Positions 31,406 through 41,566 of a stretch of 64,000 bases of DNA are shown here, piece after piece. The stretch's first letter is position 1, and each line of letters begins with the position of its first letter. The notes beneath the pieces were generated by a model. That model saw only the letters and a program-made list of their open reading frames with translations, did not search any database and had not been told where the DNA came from. A program made the translations under genes and the position numbers. The stretch spans positions 173,638 through 237,637 of the forward strand of contig NZ_MKKX01000035.1 of assembly GCF_002091985.1 (NCBI RefSeq). Direction: 5' to 3'. Origin of the DNA: Rhodococcus sp. 1163 (GTDB lineage: Bacteria > Actinomycetota > Actinomycetes > Mycobacteriales > Mycobacteriaceae).

Positions 31406-33789
31406 GGTCGTTCGTACCCTTCGTCGGCCGGGTCTGGTTGATCCCTGAACCTGTGCCACAGTCGGCGTCCGGCAAGCAGTAGCAAAAGAACACCTGCGCA
31501 GACGGTAATGATGGCCAGCGCTTGCCCGTACGCATTCGACCGTACGGACACTGTCGACGCTTCGCCCAATTGCTGCCCGTCGAGGGTGGTCAACGAAAAG
31601 TCGACGGACAGGTTGCGGCTGTCGTCGACCTCTGCCGGAACGGTGATCGTACGGCTACCTCGAGGTGGAAGCGCGGTGGCGCCGACGTCGGTGATGCGCA
31701 TCTCGGGAGGCGCATCGACATCCAACCGCACGTTGATGCCTACCGGCAGATCGTTCTGCGCGACCAGAAGCAGGGGACTCTGCTCCGACGCCAACGTGTA
31801 GACCCCGCCTGGGGCGAGGACCGTCACCGCGTCGAACAGCGCGTCGACGCCTTCCTCGGAACTGCTCGTTCGGATACTCGCCATCTCGGCTGCATCGGCG
31901 GGGTCGGTGTCCTTACCTGCCGAGGTGAGCGCGCGCAGCAGGTCCTCCTTCAGCGGCGCCGTGTACAGCCGCGGTGTCAACGGCAGTTGAGGGTCGTCGA
32001 TCAGGGATCCGGCCAAGGATTCGATCCGGCCACTTTGGATGCGGACACGATCCTCGTTGTTGGTGTCCCTGCCTGCCTGCTGGACAGTTCTGGCTTCGAC
32101 GGGCATCCCGGTAGGCGGCTCGGCCAGCAGTTCGGTGAACGGTCGCGGTGAAGCGAGGCCGGAGCGCAGCATCGAGGAGATCGACGACAGAATCGCGGCG
32201 GGCTCGTCACCGTCGGCGCTCCAGTTCTGCGGTGGTGCAATCGTCAAGTTCCGCGGGGTGCCGTTCGGCGGAGTGAGAGCGTGATAGACGACGGCTCCGA
32301 CGGCGTCCTGCAGGCGGGCGGTTCGTGAATCCTGCTCGAGGTCGAAACGTTGATCTTCCGGAGTGAAGTCAGGGGTCGACGGCTCGGACCCGACAGCTGC
32401 GAGTGCGGTGGCGGTGGCTGCGTCGAATACGGCGGCCTTCAATTCGGCGTCGACGCTACTTCCGCCGGTGACCAGCGCAACTCCGCCTGCCGCTGCGGGG
32501 GCCACGCTGTTGTCGGCGACCAGGGCAGTCCGCGGCCCGACGGAGCGCACCGTTGCCGCGGCGCGGGCGCCGAGCTGGCCGGAAGAACTCCAGACGACGT
32601 CGGGGACCGAGGTCACTCCGAGGATCGAGTCCACGATGGTCGACGGAGAGTCGAGCGCACTCGATACCAGTGATGCGTCGCCGACATTGCCGAGTGCGTC
32701 GAGATCGACCTGGGCGAATGGAACGGTGGTGACGCACATCGAATCGGCCAGTGGCTCGAGCCGGGAAAGCCAACTCGCGGCGGCGTCTCTTCCGGTCCCG
32801 TCGCGGGCCGCGCCACGTGGATCGGCCGGATCGTCGACCACCAGATAGCCCCGAGCCATGTTGGCGACCGTGACCAGGAGGTCGGGATCGATGGCCAGGC
32901 ACATGCTGTCGGCGAGGCGGTTCTCCGGATCGAGTTGGTCGCTCGTGGCGTACTCGACGGCCGCAAGTAGCTTGTCCAGCCGACCACCCGTCGCGAGTTC
33001 TTCGGCAAGCTCGTCGTCGACGAGTCGGACCTTGTCCTCGAGTGACCCCGGGATTCCCGCAGCGAGTCGGGGCTTGTCCGCCAGCGGCCACATCACGGTC
33101 GTCGCTATCGGGCTCGACGTGCTCGGTGGGAGCGCGATGGCGTCGGGGGCCGTCGGGTCCGGCGCGGTCGGATCTCGCGGAACTCCGGCTACGGGTAGCA
33201 GGAAACGGGCGTCGTCGAGTCGCGCGGTGCCGCCGTACTCGGGTGTGCCGTTGACGTTGAGTAGTAGCGGGTACACCCCTGGTGCATCGATGCCCAGCGA
33301 CGGCCCCAGGGTGCTTCGCAGCGGTAACGACACCACGAATTGGGTGCTCGCACCGCGCTCGAGGCTCTCTGCGACGTCCTGGAACTCCCCGACCGCCCCG
33401 AACTGCTCTTGTTCGAGGGTCAGCGACGTACGAAGCTTCTCGGGCCGGTCGACGGCGTCAGCGCCCTGCATCCGGACGCTGATGTCGTCGACGCGTCGGT
33501 CGCCGGTGTTGGTGACGGTGGCGCGCACGGTCACGAACGGTTCACTGGTGGTTGTGACGGTGGCGGGTGCGACGGTGTCGATGGACAGCTGAAGGAACTG
33601 AGTGCCCCGGCGAGTCTCGGGGAGGTCGCTGTCCTCCGATTGGTAGGTGAGATCCGCCGACGTCGACGGGTCGCTGTTCCACGGCTCCTGCGCGATCGCC
33701 GTCGCCGGCGTCAAGGCAGCGGCCGGCGCGAGGACAAGCAGGAATGCGGTCAATGCCGCCGCAGTGACCCTGGTACGCCGCACGATCAC
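31402..33789 (-). CDS. DUF6049-type large membrane-anchored exported protein (Rv3909-like)
   Basis: This 795-residue protein has an N-terminal signal sequence ([20 protein letters not shown]), a large extracytoplasmic part starting with a beta-rich segment ([15 protein letters not shown]), and a C-terminal membrane helix ([20 protein letters not shown]) with a short basic tail. It matches the position and layout of mycobacterial Rv3909, an essential protein of unknown function next to MurJ. It overlaps both neighbours by four bases (ATGA), so the Nudix, DUF6049 and murJ genes are translationally coupled. An envelope role alongside MurJ is inferred from context. Confidence 0.85.
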   Translation of the reverse strand: MIVRRTRVTAAALTAFLLVLAPAAALTPATAIAQEPWNSDPSTSADLTYQSEDSDLPETRRGTQFLQLSIDTVAPATVTTTSEPFVTVRATVTNTGDRRVDDISVRMQGADAVDRPEKLRTSLTLEQEQFGAVGEFQDVAESLERGASTQFVVSLPLRSTLGPSLGIDAPGVYPLLLNVNGTPEYGGTARLDDARFLLPVAGVPRDPTAPDPTAPDAIALPPSTSSPIATTVMWPLADKPRLAAGIPGSLEDKVRLVDDELAEELATGGRLDKLLAAVEYATSDQLDPENRLADSMCLAIDPDLLVTVANMARGYLVVDDPADPRGAARDGTGRDAAASWLSRLEPLADSMCVTTVPFAQVDLDALGNVGDASLVSSALDSPSTIVDSILGVTSVPDVVWSSSGQLGARAAATVRSVGPRTALVADNSVAPAAAGGVALVTGGSSVDAELKAAVFDAATATALAAVGSEPSTPDFTPEDQRFDLEQDSRTARLQDAVGAVVYHALTPPNGTPRNLTIAPPQNWSADGDEPAAILSSISSMLRSGLASPRPFTELLAEPPTGMPVEARTVQQAGRDTNNEDRVRIQSGRIESLAGSLIDDPQLPLTPRLYTAPLKEDLLRALTSAGKDTDPADAAEMASIRTSSSEEGVDALFDAVTVLAPGGVYTLASEQSPLLLVAQNDLPVGINVRLDVDAPPEMRITDVGATALPPRGSRTITVPAEVDDSRNLSVDFSLTTLDGQQLGEASTVSVRSNAYGQALAIITVCAGVLLLLLAGRRLWHRFRDQPDPADEGYERP

Positions 33790-34382
33790 TCCTTGCCGGC
33801 GGCGGTAGCGCCAGGTGTCTTGGGAGGGCTGGGTGTCTGCGAATCGGGTCGATGCATGTCCTCGATGAGCCGATGGGCGATGGCGGCCAATTTTCGTTCG
33901 TCGGCGTACGCGAGCCGCGACTGGAGTTCGCTGAGCGGGACCCAGGCCACTTCGGTGACCTCGATGTCTTCGTCGGACAGTTCGCCGCCGAGGAAACGCA
34001 GCAGGTAGTGGTGGACGGTCTTGTGGACGCGGCGACCTTCGGTGACGAACCAGTAGTCGATACTTCCCAACGTCGCCAGAACCGAACCCCGGATTCCGGT
34101 TTCTTCGGCAACTTCACGCATGGCGGTCTGCTCGGCCGTCTCGCCCTGTTCGATGTGGCCCTTCGGAAGCGACCACAGCAGCCGACCTCGGCGATCGGTG
34201 CGTCCGATGAGAGCGGCGCAGCGTTTTTCGGGCGGGCCGTCGAGACCGTCCACGACCAGGCCGCCGGCAGAAGTTTCGCGCACTGTGCGGAGTTTGGGCT
34301 TGTCGCTGTCGACGCGTGCGTTTCGCCGCCGCGGGTTGCGGCGGCTCCGGTTCGCACGTTCGCCAGCAGACACCCAATCCAT
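33786..34382 (-). CDS. Nudix hydrolase (MutT4-like)
   Basis: The 198-residue protein carries a complete Nudix box [20 protein letters not shown] followed by TGI, with the catalytic glutamates and arginine. It would hydrolyse a nucleoside diphosphate linked to another group; the substrate is not evident. The N-terminal 25 residues are arginine-rich. The position matches Rv3908 (mutT4). It is the first gene of the murJ run and diverges from pcnA. ATG 34382 lacks a clear ribosome binding site, and GTG 34373 is an alternative start. Confidence 0.88.
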   Translation of the reverse strand: MDWVSAGERANRSRRNPRRRNARVDSDKPKLRTVRETSAGGLVVDGLDGPPEKRCAALIGRTDRRGRLLWSLPKGHIEQGETAEQTAMREVAEETGIRGSVLATLGSIDYWFVTEGRRVHKTVHHYLLRFLGGELSDEDIEVTEVAWVPLSELQSRLAYADERKLAAIAHRLIEDMHRPDSQTPSPPKTPGATAAGKE

Positions 34383-34445
34383 ACTAGTTGGAAAAATGAG
34401 GCGATCTCTCCTCCCGCACCGAGACGGGCGTACTCATGATCACTA

Positions 34446-34491
34446 CCTCTCGCCTAGGCTCTGTCAACCCTCTCGCCTAGGCTCTGTCAAC
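34446..34491. repeat. 23-bp tandem duplication ending at the pcnA start codon
   Basis: Two exact, adjacent 23-base copies (34446-34468 and 34469-34491) each contain CGCCTAGGCTCTGTCAAC. TAGGCT at 34478-34483 in the second copy fits an actinobacterial -10 hexamer (TANNNT) eight bases before GTG 34492, so the duplication seems to double a promoter. Confidence 0.9.
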
Positions 34492-35967
34492 GTGGCCGAA
34501 CAGTCTCCAACATCCCGACACTCCGACGCGAGCGACGACCGGCGGGAAAGACTGATGGCGGCGGCCGCGTCGACCCTCGGAGAGTTGTCCGGCATGCTGA
34601 GTCCGCTTGCCGATCGCTTCGCGGCTCACGGGCACGAGCTGTACTTGGTCGGTGGCAGTGTCCGCGACGCGGTCCTCGGTCGTTTGTCCGGCGATTTGGA
34701 CTTCACCACCGACGCGCGCCCCGAGGTGGTGCAGCAGTTGCTGTCCGGTTGGGCCGACAATCAATGGGACACCGGCATCGCGTTCGGGACTATCAGTGCC
34801 GCGAAGGACGATCAGCTCATCGAGATCACCACCTTTCGCACCGACTCGTACGACCAGGTCTCGCGTAACCCGCAGGTTCAGTACGGAACCAGCCTCGAGG
34901 AAGACCTGATCCGACGCGATTTCACCGTCAATGCGATGGCGGTTCGGCTCGGCGCGGACGGGTTGCAGGAGTTCGTCGATCCGCTCGGTGGGATGGACGC
35001 AGTGCTCGAGGGGCTTCTCGATACGCCGTCCACTCCAGAGAAGTCGTTCAACGACGACCCGTTGCGGATGTTGCGCGGGGCGCGATTCGTTTCGCAGCTC
35101 GGCTTCACCTTGATGCCGCGCGTGCACGAGGCCATTTCGAACATGGCGGGTCAGATCGAACGGATCACCGCTGAACGCGTCCAGGCAGAGCTCGACAAGT
35201 TGCTGCTCGGTGACTACCCCATCGACGGCATCGACGTGATGTGCGAGACGGGTCTCGCGGCGTACGTGCTGCCGGAGGTGCCGGCGATGAAGCTCGAGAT
35301 CGACGAGCACCACCAGCACAAAGATGTGTACTGGCATTCGTTGACGGTGTTGCAGCAGGCCATCGACCTCGAGGACGGTGACCCCGACCTGGTATTACGT
35401 TGGGCTGCACTACTTCACGACATCGGTAAGCCGGATACGCGAAAGCACGAGCCGGCCGGTGGTGTCAGCTTCCACCATCACGAGGTCGTCGGGTCGAAGA
35501 TGGTGCGCAAACGTATGCGCGCGCTGAAGTACTCGAAGAGAATGATCGACGACGTCTCGCAGTTGGTATTTCTGCACCTTCGGTTCCACGGCTACGGCAA
35601 GGGACAGTGGACCGATTCCGCGGTCCGACGCTATGTCACGGATGCGGGAGAGCTACTTCCTCAGCTGCACAAGCTCGTTCGCGCCGACAGCACCACCAGG
35701 AACAAGCGTCGAGCGGCGGCGTTGCAGGCGACGTACGACGATCTGGAGGAGCGGATCGCGCGTCTCGCCGAACAGGAGGATCTGGCCAGAGTGCGCCCGG
35801 ATCTCGACGGCAACGCCATCATGGACTTGCTCGGTATCGAGGCCGGCCCGGACGTCGGGAAGGCCTGGAAGTTCCTCAAGGAATTGCGGCTCGATCACGG
35901 GCCACTCCCCCGTGAGCAGGCCGAGGCCGCGTTACTCGAGTGGTGGAAGACGCAATCGGTCAGTTGA
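34492..35967 (+). CDS. pcnA: CCA tRNA nucleotidyltransferase / PcnA-type polymerase
   Basis: The enzyme adds or repairs the CCA end of tRNAs (or acts as a poly(A) polymerase, since families overlap). The GTG at 34492 gives 491 residues; ATG 34555 is an internal alternative. The nucleotidyltransferase head has LYLVGGSVRDAVLGRLSGDL with DFTTDARPE, followed by RRDFTVNAMA. An HD domain is also present (LLHDIGKPDTRK, FHHHEVVG). The TAGGCT -10 eight bases before GTG suggests a leaderless mRNA. The 3' end overlaps the converging DUF4185 gene by eight bases. Confidence 0.92.
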   Translation: MAEQSPTSRHSDASDDRRERLMAAAASTLGELSGMLSPLADRFAAHGHELYLVGGSVRDAVLGRLSGDLDFTTDARPEVVQQLLSGWADNQWDTGIAFGTISAAKDDQLIEITTFRTDSYDQVSRNPQVQYGTSLEEDLIRRDFTVNAMAVRLGADGLQEFVDPLGGMDAVLEGLLDTPSTPEKSFNDDPLRMLRGARFVSQLGFTLMPRVHEAISNMAGQIERITAERVQAELDKLLLGDYPIDGIDVMCETGLAAYVLPEVPAMKLEIDEHHQHKDVYWHSLTVLQQAIDLEDGDPDLVLRWAALLHDIGKPDTRKHEPAGGVSFHHHEVVGSKMVRKRMRALKYSKRMIDDVSQLVFLHLRFHGYGKGQWTDSAVRRYVTDAGELLPQLHKLVRADSTTRNKRRAAALQATYDDLEERIARLAEQEDLARVRPDLDGNAIMDLLGIEAGPDVGKAWKFLKELRLDHGPLPREQAEAALLEWWKTQSVS

Positions 35968-37459
35968 GGTCGGCTTTCATCAGGTACACGTTGTAGCTGT
36001 CCCATTCCGATATTGCGAAATACAGCTCTCCGTTTTTCGACCACGGGTGCATGAATCCACCGTAGGCTTTCGGATACTCCGCAGTCCGAATCAGAGTCGA
36101 CGGCGCGGTCCACTCTCCCTGAGGTGAATTTGCTTCGCGGAGAACGATATTGCCGGCGATCGGGTCGAGATAGGTCATCTGCCACAGGCCGTCGTGGAAG
36201 CGGACCGATAGCTCGGCCGAGATGCCGTCGGCGATCGGGGTTGCCTCGTTGGAGTCCACCGGCGCCCAGGTGCCGTCGACCCAGTATTGGTAGGCGGTCT
36301 TGTCGAGGACGTCGCCCTTCGGCACTCGGGCCAAGCCGACTGTGCCGATCCGACCGTTGACGGTGCCGAACATGTAGACGAAGTCTCCGGCGGGAACCAT
36401 GGTGGACACTTGGAACTTGGAGAAGCCGAACATGTTGTCCCACCTGGCATATGGATCCTTGACCCAGGTGGAGCCGTTGTCGTCGGAGTAGGCGATGCCA
36501 CCGTAGTTGGTCCACCACATACCCGGGACGACGCTCCAGCGGCGGATGGACATGTACGACATGTACTGCCGATCCCCTAAGGCGAATCCGGACGTCGGAA
36601 TGACCGTCGTCTCCCAGTTCTTGATCTTGCGACTGTTGAGCAACTCGGCTGCGTGGCAACGGGAATCCTGCACCATGCTGTCGAGAGTCAGGCCGTCGGA
36701 CAGGTCCGTATCGGTGCTGTGGCCGAGGACGTTGCTGCGCCAGTCGTCGCCGCCGACGACTCCGTACTCCCAGCTCTTGCCGAAGGAGTCACCGAAGGCC
36801 ACGGCCACCTCGCCTGGCTTCGATTCCCACATGATGCCGAGGTCGGTGCCGTCGACCTGCCAGCGCTTGTCCGTTCTGTTGACCGAACCCTGGCCGGTCA
36901 TCTGTGAGATCACCGAAACGGTGCCCACCAGAGGCTGTTTCGGTGCTGGAGAAGTCGGGCCCGCCTCGGCTGGATTCACGACGGCGGGAGGTGCGGGTAG
37001 TTGCGGTACCTGCGGTGCTGCGGGCGGGCCGGGGATGGGAATGGGGATGGTCTCCGGTTGCGGGTCGATCTCGATGCGAGGGAACGGGAGATGTGCAGAT
37101 CCGGTCGCGTCGGCCGGTTCTTCGGTGGTGTCGGTGAGATCGGGGCACGGGTCCATGCAGGGATCGGGCAGCGGGTCCGCGTCGACTCGGGTGTTGTCGG
37201 GTTCGGGATCGGGCACCGGGACCAGTTCGACGGAGGGATACGGCACCGGGATGACGAACTTGTCCGGCAACGACGGTACCGGCGGCAGCACGGGCGGAGA
37301 GTTGGGATCGACTGGCTCGGGTGGATAGTCCTTGGGATCGAAGCCGGTCTCTCCGCATTGATTGACCGGGGCGGGCGGGGCCGCGTTCGCCGGTGCCGCC
37401 AGCACGCTGCTCGACACGAGGGCGAGCGCGCATCCTACGACGATCGATCGGGTACGCAT
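35960..37459 (-). CDS. Secreted DUF4185 protein, possible endo-D-arabinanase (GH183-like)
   Basis: The 499-residue protein begins at ATG 37459 after AAGGA, with a signal peptide (MRTRSIVVGCALALVSSSVL then APANA). A proline-rich region (about 30-165) precedes a DUF4185 beta-propeller-like domain (VAFGDSFGKSWEYG, GIAYSDDNGSTWV, GGFMHPWSKNGELYFAISEW). Members of DUF4185 have been classified as endo-D-arabinanases (GH183) that cut mycobacterial-type arabinan. That assignment is applied here by family recognition only. It could remodel arabinogalactan or lipoarabinomannan in this arabinan-walled lineage. Confidence 0.75.
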   Translation of the reverse strand: MRTRSIVVGCALALVSSSVLAAPANAAPPAPVNQCGETGFDPKDYPPEPVDPNSPPVLPPVPSLPDKFVIPVPYPSVELVPVPDPEPDNTRVDADPLPDPCMDPCPDLTDTTEEPADATGSAHLPFPRIEIDPQPETIPIPIPGPPAAPQVPQLPAPPAVVNPAEAGPTSPAPKQPLVGTVSVISQMTGQGSVNRTDKRWQVDGTDLGIMWESKPGEVAVAFGDSFGKSWEYGVVGGDDWRSNVLGHSTDTDLSDGLTLDSMVQDSRCHAAELLNSRKIKNWETTVIPTSGFALGDRQYMSYMSIRRWSVVPGMWWTNYGGIAYSDDNGSTWVKDPYARWDNMFGFSKFQVSTMVPAGDFVYMFGTVNGRIGTVGLARVPKGDVLDKTAYQYWVDGTWAPVDSNEATPIADGISAELSVRFHDGLWQMTYLDPIAGNIVLREANSPQGEWTAPSTLIRTAEYPKAYGGFMHPWSKNGELYFAISEWDSYNVYLMKADLN

Positions 37460-37515
37460 CTTCGTCCTTAGGGCCGGCGAGAAACGAACAGACCGTACGG
37501 TCCTGGAGAAAGGTA

Positions 37516-38835
37516 TCACTGTGACGAGCGGCGAGCACGACGGTTGTTGAGGGTGACGGCGAGCAGGCCCAGCACGTAGACCGCTACCCCGGCGTAGACG
37601 ACGGCGTGCGCCGACGCCTCTCCGGCCAGGTCGGTCGATCCGGCGCCCACCGCGAACGCGGCAGCGGCGAGCGAGACGACGAAGGCGATGTTGAAGACGG
37701 TGTCCTGCAGGGCGAAGACGCGTCCGCGATGGTCGTCGTCGATGTCGGTTTGCATCGACGCATCACCGGTGAGCTTGACAGTTTGTCCGGCGACGCCGAG
37801 CAGGAAGGCGCCGAGGAGCAAGCTCGTCTGGGTCATGGTGGCAATGAACGTCGCCTGGACGACTGCGGCGAGGATCAACGCCCCGACAATGGACCGCACT
37901 CGACCGAATCGTGGAAGGACGAACGGGGTCAGGACTGCGGCCAGGAGCATTCCAGCTGCTGTTGCTCCCACGGCGATTCCGAAGCCGGCAAGCCCGCCGG
38001 GGAGTGAACTCGAGCCTTGCTCGCGAAGGATGAGCACCATGATCAGGGTGTCGGCACCGAACACGATGCGGTGCGCGCCGATACCTGCCAGCGCCGCCGT
38101 GACCGTCGGAGATCGCCACACCGCTGCGGCACCGGAACCGAGACCTGCGGCAATGTCGGCGATTGCCCGTAGTGCGGCGTGCTCGGTCGGTTCGGCAACC
38201 GTGGCAGGCCCGAGTGACTGTGGTGCGAACCGAGCTGCGGCGATCGTTCCGACAATGGATCCGACTGCCGCTGCGCCGACGGCCACGCCGGATCCGAAGT
38301 CTCCGGCTCCGAAGAAGGCGATGATCCCGACGGCAGTGCCTGCTCCGGCAGCGGCGAATCCCGATCCGATGGTCGCGAGCAGTGAATTCATCGGAACCAG
38401 CCACGAGGTGCGCACCACGTGGGGCAGGGATGCCGATACTCCGGCGAGTACGAATCTGCTCAATCCGACCGTGGTGAGTGCCAGCAACAGCAGCGGGGTC
38501 TCGCCACCACCCGTGCACAGGAGAAGCGAGGTGGTCGCGATGAGGATCATGCGTAGGACGTTGGCCCACAGCAACACCGCGCGCCGATCCCATCGGTCGA
38601 GCATCGCGCCCGCGAAGGGACCGATGACCGAATACGGAACCAGCAGGACGGCGAATCCTGCGGCAATGGCTACTGGATTGGATTCGCGTTCCGGGTTGAA
38701 CAGGATCGCTCCGCTGAGCGCGGCCTGGAACAGTCCGTCCCCGAACTGACCGGCAAAGCGGATCGCGGTGAGCTTGCCGACGCCGGGCGATGTGCGCAGC
38801 CGCATCCGCAATGTTTCTTCACTCACTTGCCGCAT
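37516..38835 (-). CDS. Major facilitator superfamily transporter (Rv0037c-like)
   Basis: This 439-residue membrane protein has about twelve hydrophobic segments and the MFS loop GAMLDRWDRRAVLLWANV, which matches the conserved GxxxDRxGRR motif after helix 2. The closest syntenic match is mycobacterial Rv0037c, which also lies near yqgE. The substrate is unknown. ATG 38835 is used; GTG at 38826 is possible. Its end is 56 bases upstream of the DUF4185 start on the same strand. Confidence 0.82.
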   Translation of the reverse strand: MRQVSEETLRMRLRTSPGVGKLTAIRFAGQFGDGLFQAALSGAILFNPERESNPVAIAAGFAVLLVPYSVIGPFAGAMLDRWDRRAVLLWANVLRMILIATTSLLLCTGGGETPLLLLALTTVGLSRFVLAGVSASLPHVVRTSWLVPMNSLLATIGSGFAAAGAGTAVGIIAFFGAGDFGSGVAVGAAAVGSIVGTIAAARFAPQSLGPATVAEPTEHAALRAIADIAAGLGSGAAAVWRSPTVTAALAGIGAHRIVFGADTLIMVLILREQGSSSLPGGLAGFGIAVGATAAGMLLAAVLTPFVLPRFGRVRSIVGALILAAVVQATFIATMTQTSLLLGAFLLGVAGQTVKLTGDASMQTDIDDDHRGRVFALQDTVFNIAFVVSLAAAAFAVGAGSTDLAGEASAHAVVYAGVAVYVLGLLAVTLNNRRARRSSQ

Positions 38836-38873
38836 ATTAGCCCCAGGGAAGGGTGCAGTTCAGCCGAGCATCG

Positions 38874-39819
38874 TCAGGACACCGGGGCTACGTGAATCGA
38901 CTTCCACCACGCGAGAGTGCTCGCTGCCCCTTCTTCGAGTGGCGTGGGATGGAGGCCGAGGAGCGCTTCGCTTCGGGTGCTGTCGAGCCGGTAGGGGTGT
39001 TGGAATTGGTAGAGAGTGTCGCCGAGTTCGCGGATCTGCCCGGGGACGACGCCGAGAGTGCGGATCAGCCAGGCCGGCAGTGTGCCGACCCGAGGTGCGT
39101 CGACTCCGGCTGCGCGGGAGAGGAGTTCGATCATCTCGCTGGGAGACCGCGGGTGCGGTGGGAGCATGAAGGAATGTGTTCCATAGCGTGGGGTCTGCTG
39201 CGGCCGTGATCATTGCCGCGGCGAAGTCCGGCACGAAGGTGAAGGAATGCGGTATCTCGGCGTTCGCGAGAACTCGAATAGTTTTGTGGTCCAGGATGTT
39301 CGGCACGACACGTTCGCCCATGTGTGCGGTGCGTACCCGTGGACCGTAGAAGTCGGAGGCCGCGACGCTGATCGTCGGTGTCGAGTGGGCGTCACGGGCG
39401 GCGAGTAGTCCGGTTCGGACGCCGAGCTTGCGGTAGGTTGCGTTGCGCGGCAGGTCCTCTCGAATCGTTCCGTCGATCTTGCCGTAGGAGTAGAGGCTCT
39501 CCGGGAAGACGACGACGGTACCGGCGGCCGCGTCGAGGACTCGCTGTTCCATGGTTGGGAGTTGGGCGCGCCAGGCTTTGTCGCTGTAGGCGACGTGGGT
39601 GCAGTGATAGATGGCGGTGGCGCCGCGGAATGCGTCGCGGAGGTCTCCGGTCGTGATGTCGACCTGGCGTCGTTCGATCGAGGTGTGTTCGGGTCCGGAT
39701 CCGGAACGAGTGAGAATGCGTACCGAATGTCCCTGGGCGGCAAGCTGTTGCGCGACGGTCCATCCGACGGGCCCGGCTCCGGTGACGACATGTAGTGGGT
39801 TCACGGTAACTCTTTCCAT
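38874..39819 (-). pseudogene. NAD-dependent epimerase/dehydratase, frameshifted
   Basis: The N-terminal 225 residues are a normal extended SDR protein (VVTGAGPVGWTVAQQLAAQG, then SLYSYGK) and end in frame at LHAPTAPAVSQR. The family sequence continues as EMIELLSRAAGVDAPRV in another frame to 38874. Two bases are missing just after 39138, consistent with loss of one GA from a GAGA run. In the original frame translation runs on as arginine-rich nonsense to 38860. GTG 39804 with GGAAAGAG upstream is the likelier start. It diverges from a TetR gene. A sequencing error cannot be excluded. Confidence 0.8.
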
Positions 39820-39828
39820 CGAAAGTGT

Positions 39829-39892
39829 GAGCGCTGCTCTCTGTTCTTTCGAGTGTGCGCCTGCTCGAATCGAAAAGCAAGAGCAGTGCTCT
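39829..39892. promoter_or_regulatory. Candidate TetR operator region
   Basis: The divergent gap holds a near-palindrome AGAGCAGTGCTCT (39880-39892) and a related GAGCGCTGCTCT (39829-39840). Related half sites next to a TetR gene suggest autoregulation and control of the epimerase gene. Confidence 0.45.
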
Positions 39893-39923
39893 CCAAAACG
39901 CTCAGCGCTCTAGTATCGGGAGC

Positions 39924-40610
39924 ATGACCACTCCCCGTGAACGAGCGCGCGCTCGGACGCTGGCCGACATCACTCGCATCGGACGCGAACACCTCGCAGT
40001 CGATGGGGCTGCGGCACTGTCACTACGGGCCGTCGCGCGGGACCTGGGTGTCGTGTCCTCGGCGGTGTATCGCTACGTCAAGAGCCGTGATGAACTGCTC
40101 ACCCTCCTCGTCGTCGACGCGTACACCGAGCTCGGTGACGAGGTGGACGAGGCCGTGGATGCACTGGACTCGCCTATCGAGAAATTCTTGGTACTCGGGC
40201 GGACCGTGCGTGCATGGGGTCTGCGCGAGCCGGCCGGCTATGCGTTGCTGTTCGGAAGTCCGGTGCCCGGATATCACGCGCCTGCAGAGCACACGACCGG
40301 TCCCGGCACCCGGGTCATCGCCAAGCTCGTCGAAATTTTCGACGCGGCCTGGCGTTCCGGCAGGTTGGTCGAACGGCCGACCACGGTGTCGCTGACCGGA
40401 TTGCACCAAAATTTTGTCGAGGTTCGTAACGAAATGGGCACGAATATGCCCGACGAAGCGCTGGCCCGAGGAGTGCTGGTGTGGGCGTCGCTGTTCGGTG
40501 CCGTGAGTTTCGACGTCTTCGACCAGTACGGATCGTCAACTTTCAGCGCCCGCGACCAGCTGTTCGAGCATCAGCTGGCACTCTTGGTCGAGCTTGCCGG
40601 GCTGACGTAG
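39924..40610 (+). CDS. TetR-family transcriptional regulator
   Basis: The 228-residue protein has a TetR helix-turn-helix near residues 25-50 (LSLRAVARDLGVVSSAVYRYVKSRDELL) in its expected order and a C-terminal ligand-binding domain of the TetR_C_13/33 type. A longer frame to 39855 exists, but ATG 39924 is preceded by TAGTAT (39911-39916) at seven bases, so a leaderless transcript is likely. It is divergent from the epimerase gene and probably regulates it. The ligand is unknown. Confidence 0.87.
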   Translation: MTTPRERARARTLADITRIGREHLAVDGAAALSLRAVARDLGVVSSAVYRYVKSRDELLTLLVVDAYTELGDEVDEAVDALDSPIEKFLVLGRTVRAWGLREPAGYALLFGSPVPGYHAPAEHTTGPGTRVIAKLVEIFDAAWRSGRLVERPTTVSLTGLHQNFVEVRNEMGTNMPDEALARGVLVWASLFGAVSFDVFDQYGSSTFSARDQLFEHQLALLVELAGLT

Positions 40611-40673
40611 CGCCCGAAAACGCGTGGCATGCCATGCGTTACAACGGGTGGTCGGCGGTGCCACAATGACTCC

Positions 40674-41282
40674 ATGGCGTCGCATGCAGAAGAACCCGAA
40701 GACCAGATGGCATCGGTCGATCAGGCGGTGCGCCCGGGGAGCTTGTTGGTATCTTCGATCGAACTTGTCGAGCCCACGTTTCGTCGAACCGTGGTGTACG
40801 TGATCGAACACAACGACGCGGGTAGCTTGGGCGTGGTCATCAACAGGCCGAGTGAGACTGCAGTACAGAATGTTCTGCCGCAGTGGACGGAATTGGCAGC
40901 TCGACCGAAAGCGCTGTACGTCGGCGGACCGGTCAAGCGTGATTCGGCCCTGTGTCTGGCCACGGTCCGAACCGGCGTCGCCATCGACGGTGTCCCCGGA
41001 ATCAGACGCGTCGACGGCCGGGTGGTGATGGTCGATCTCGATTCCGATCCGGCAGAGATCGAATCCCTCGTCGAGGGCGTCCGAATCTTTGCGGGATATT
41101 CGGGTTGGACATTCGGCCAGTTGGCGAGCGAACTCGAGCGGGAAGACTGGATTGTCGTATCGGCCCTGGCATCCGACGTCATCGGAGCTCCGCGGCAGGA
41201 TCTGTGGGCGCACGTCCTGCGCCGTCAGCCGATGCCGTTGGCGATGCTGGCCTCACACCCGATCGACGTTACGCGGAACTGA
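40674..41282 (+). CDS. YqgE/AlgH family protein (DUF179)
   Basis: This 202-residue protein matches the UPF0301/YqgE family and mycobacterial Rv0038. It shows the family start PGSLLVSSIELVEPTFRRTV, VINRPSE, the LYVGGPV motif, and IFAGYSGWTFGQLASELE. The molecular function of the family is not established. ATG 40674 is chosen because the preceding 15 codons lack family sequence. Confidence 0.92.
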   Translation: MASHAEEPEDQMASVDQAVRPGSLLVSSIELVEPTFRRTVVYVIEHNDAGSLGVVINRPSETAVQNVLPQWTELAARPKALYVGGPVKRDSALCLATVRTGVAIDGVPGIRRVDGRVVMVDLDSDPAEIESLVEGVRIFAGYSGWTFGQLASELEREDWIVVSALASDVIGAPRQDLWAHVLRRQPMPLAMLASHPIDVTRN

Positions 41283-41380
41283 GTAGGATTTGCCGCTGAT
41301 GATCGCATATCGGACCGAATGAGAATCAAACCCTTAGTCGCGCAATAATATTCAAAATAGATGAGACATCGAGATGGACA

Positions 41381-41421
41381 TCCCCGCTGGTGTGTATCGG
41401 TAGTACAACGACCAGCGGGGA
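41381..41421. repeat. 11-bp hairpin downstream of yqgE
   Basis: TCCCCGCTGGT (41381-41391) pairs perfectly with 41411-41421 across 19 bases. It lies between the stops of yqgE and the converging dioxygenase gene and may act as a terminator, though no T-run follows. The rest of the 284-base gap shows no gene. Confidence 0.6.
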
Positions 41422-41566
41422 CGCATCGCCGCCGCCGCTCGCAACGTCATCTCGGGCGATCGAGGTGCGAGCTGCCGACGACCGCACTGTCGACGGCACT
41501 GGGCATAGGGAGCGCTATGGCGCTGCCGAACGCGAGGATTCGAACCCTTCCTAGTTGCCCAGGGCA

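Noticed and set aside
41530..41560. Possible tRNA on the minus strand with a TTCGAAT T-loop-like word
   Set aside because: The T-stem has mismatches and no anticodon or D arm could be found.
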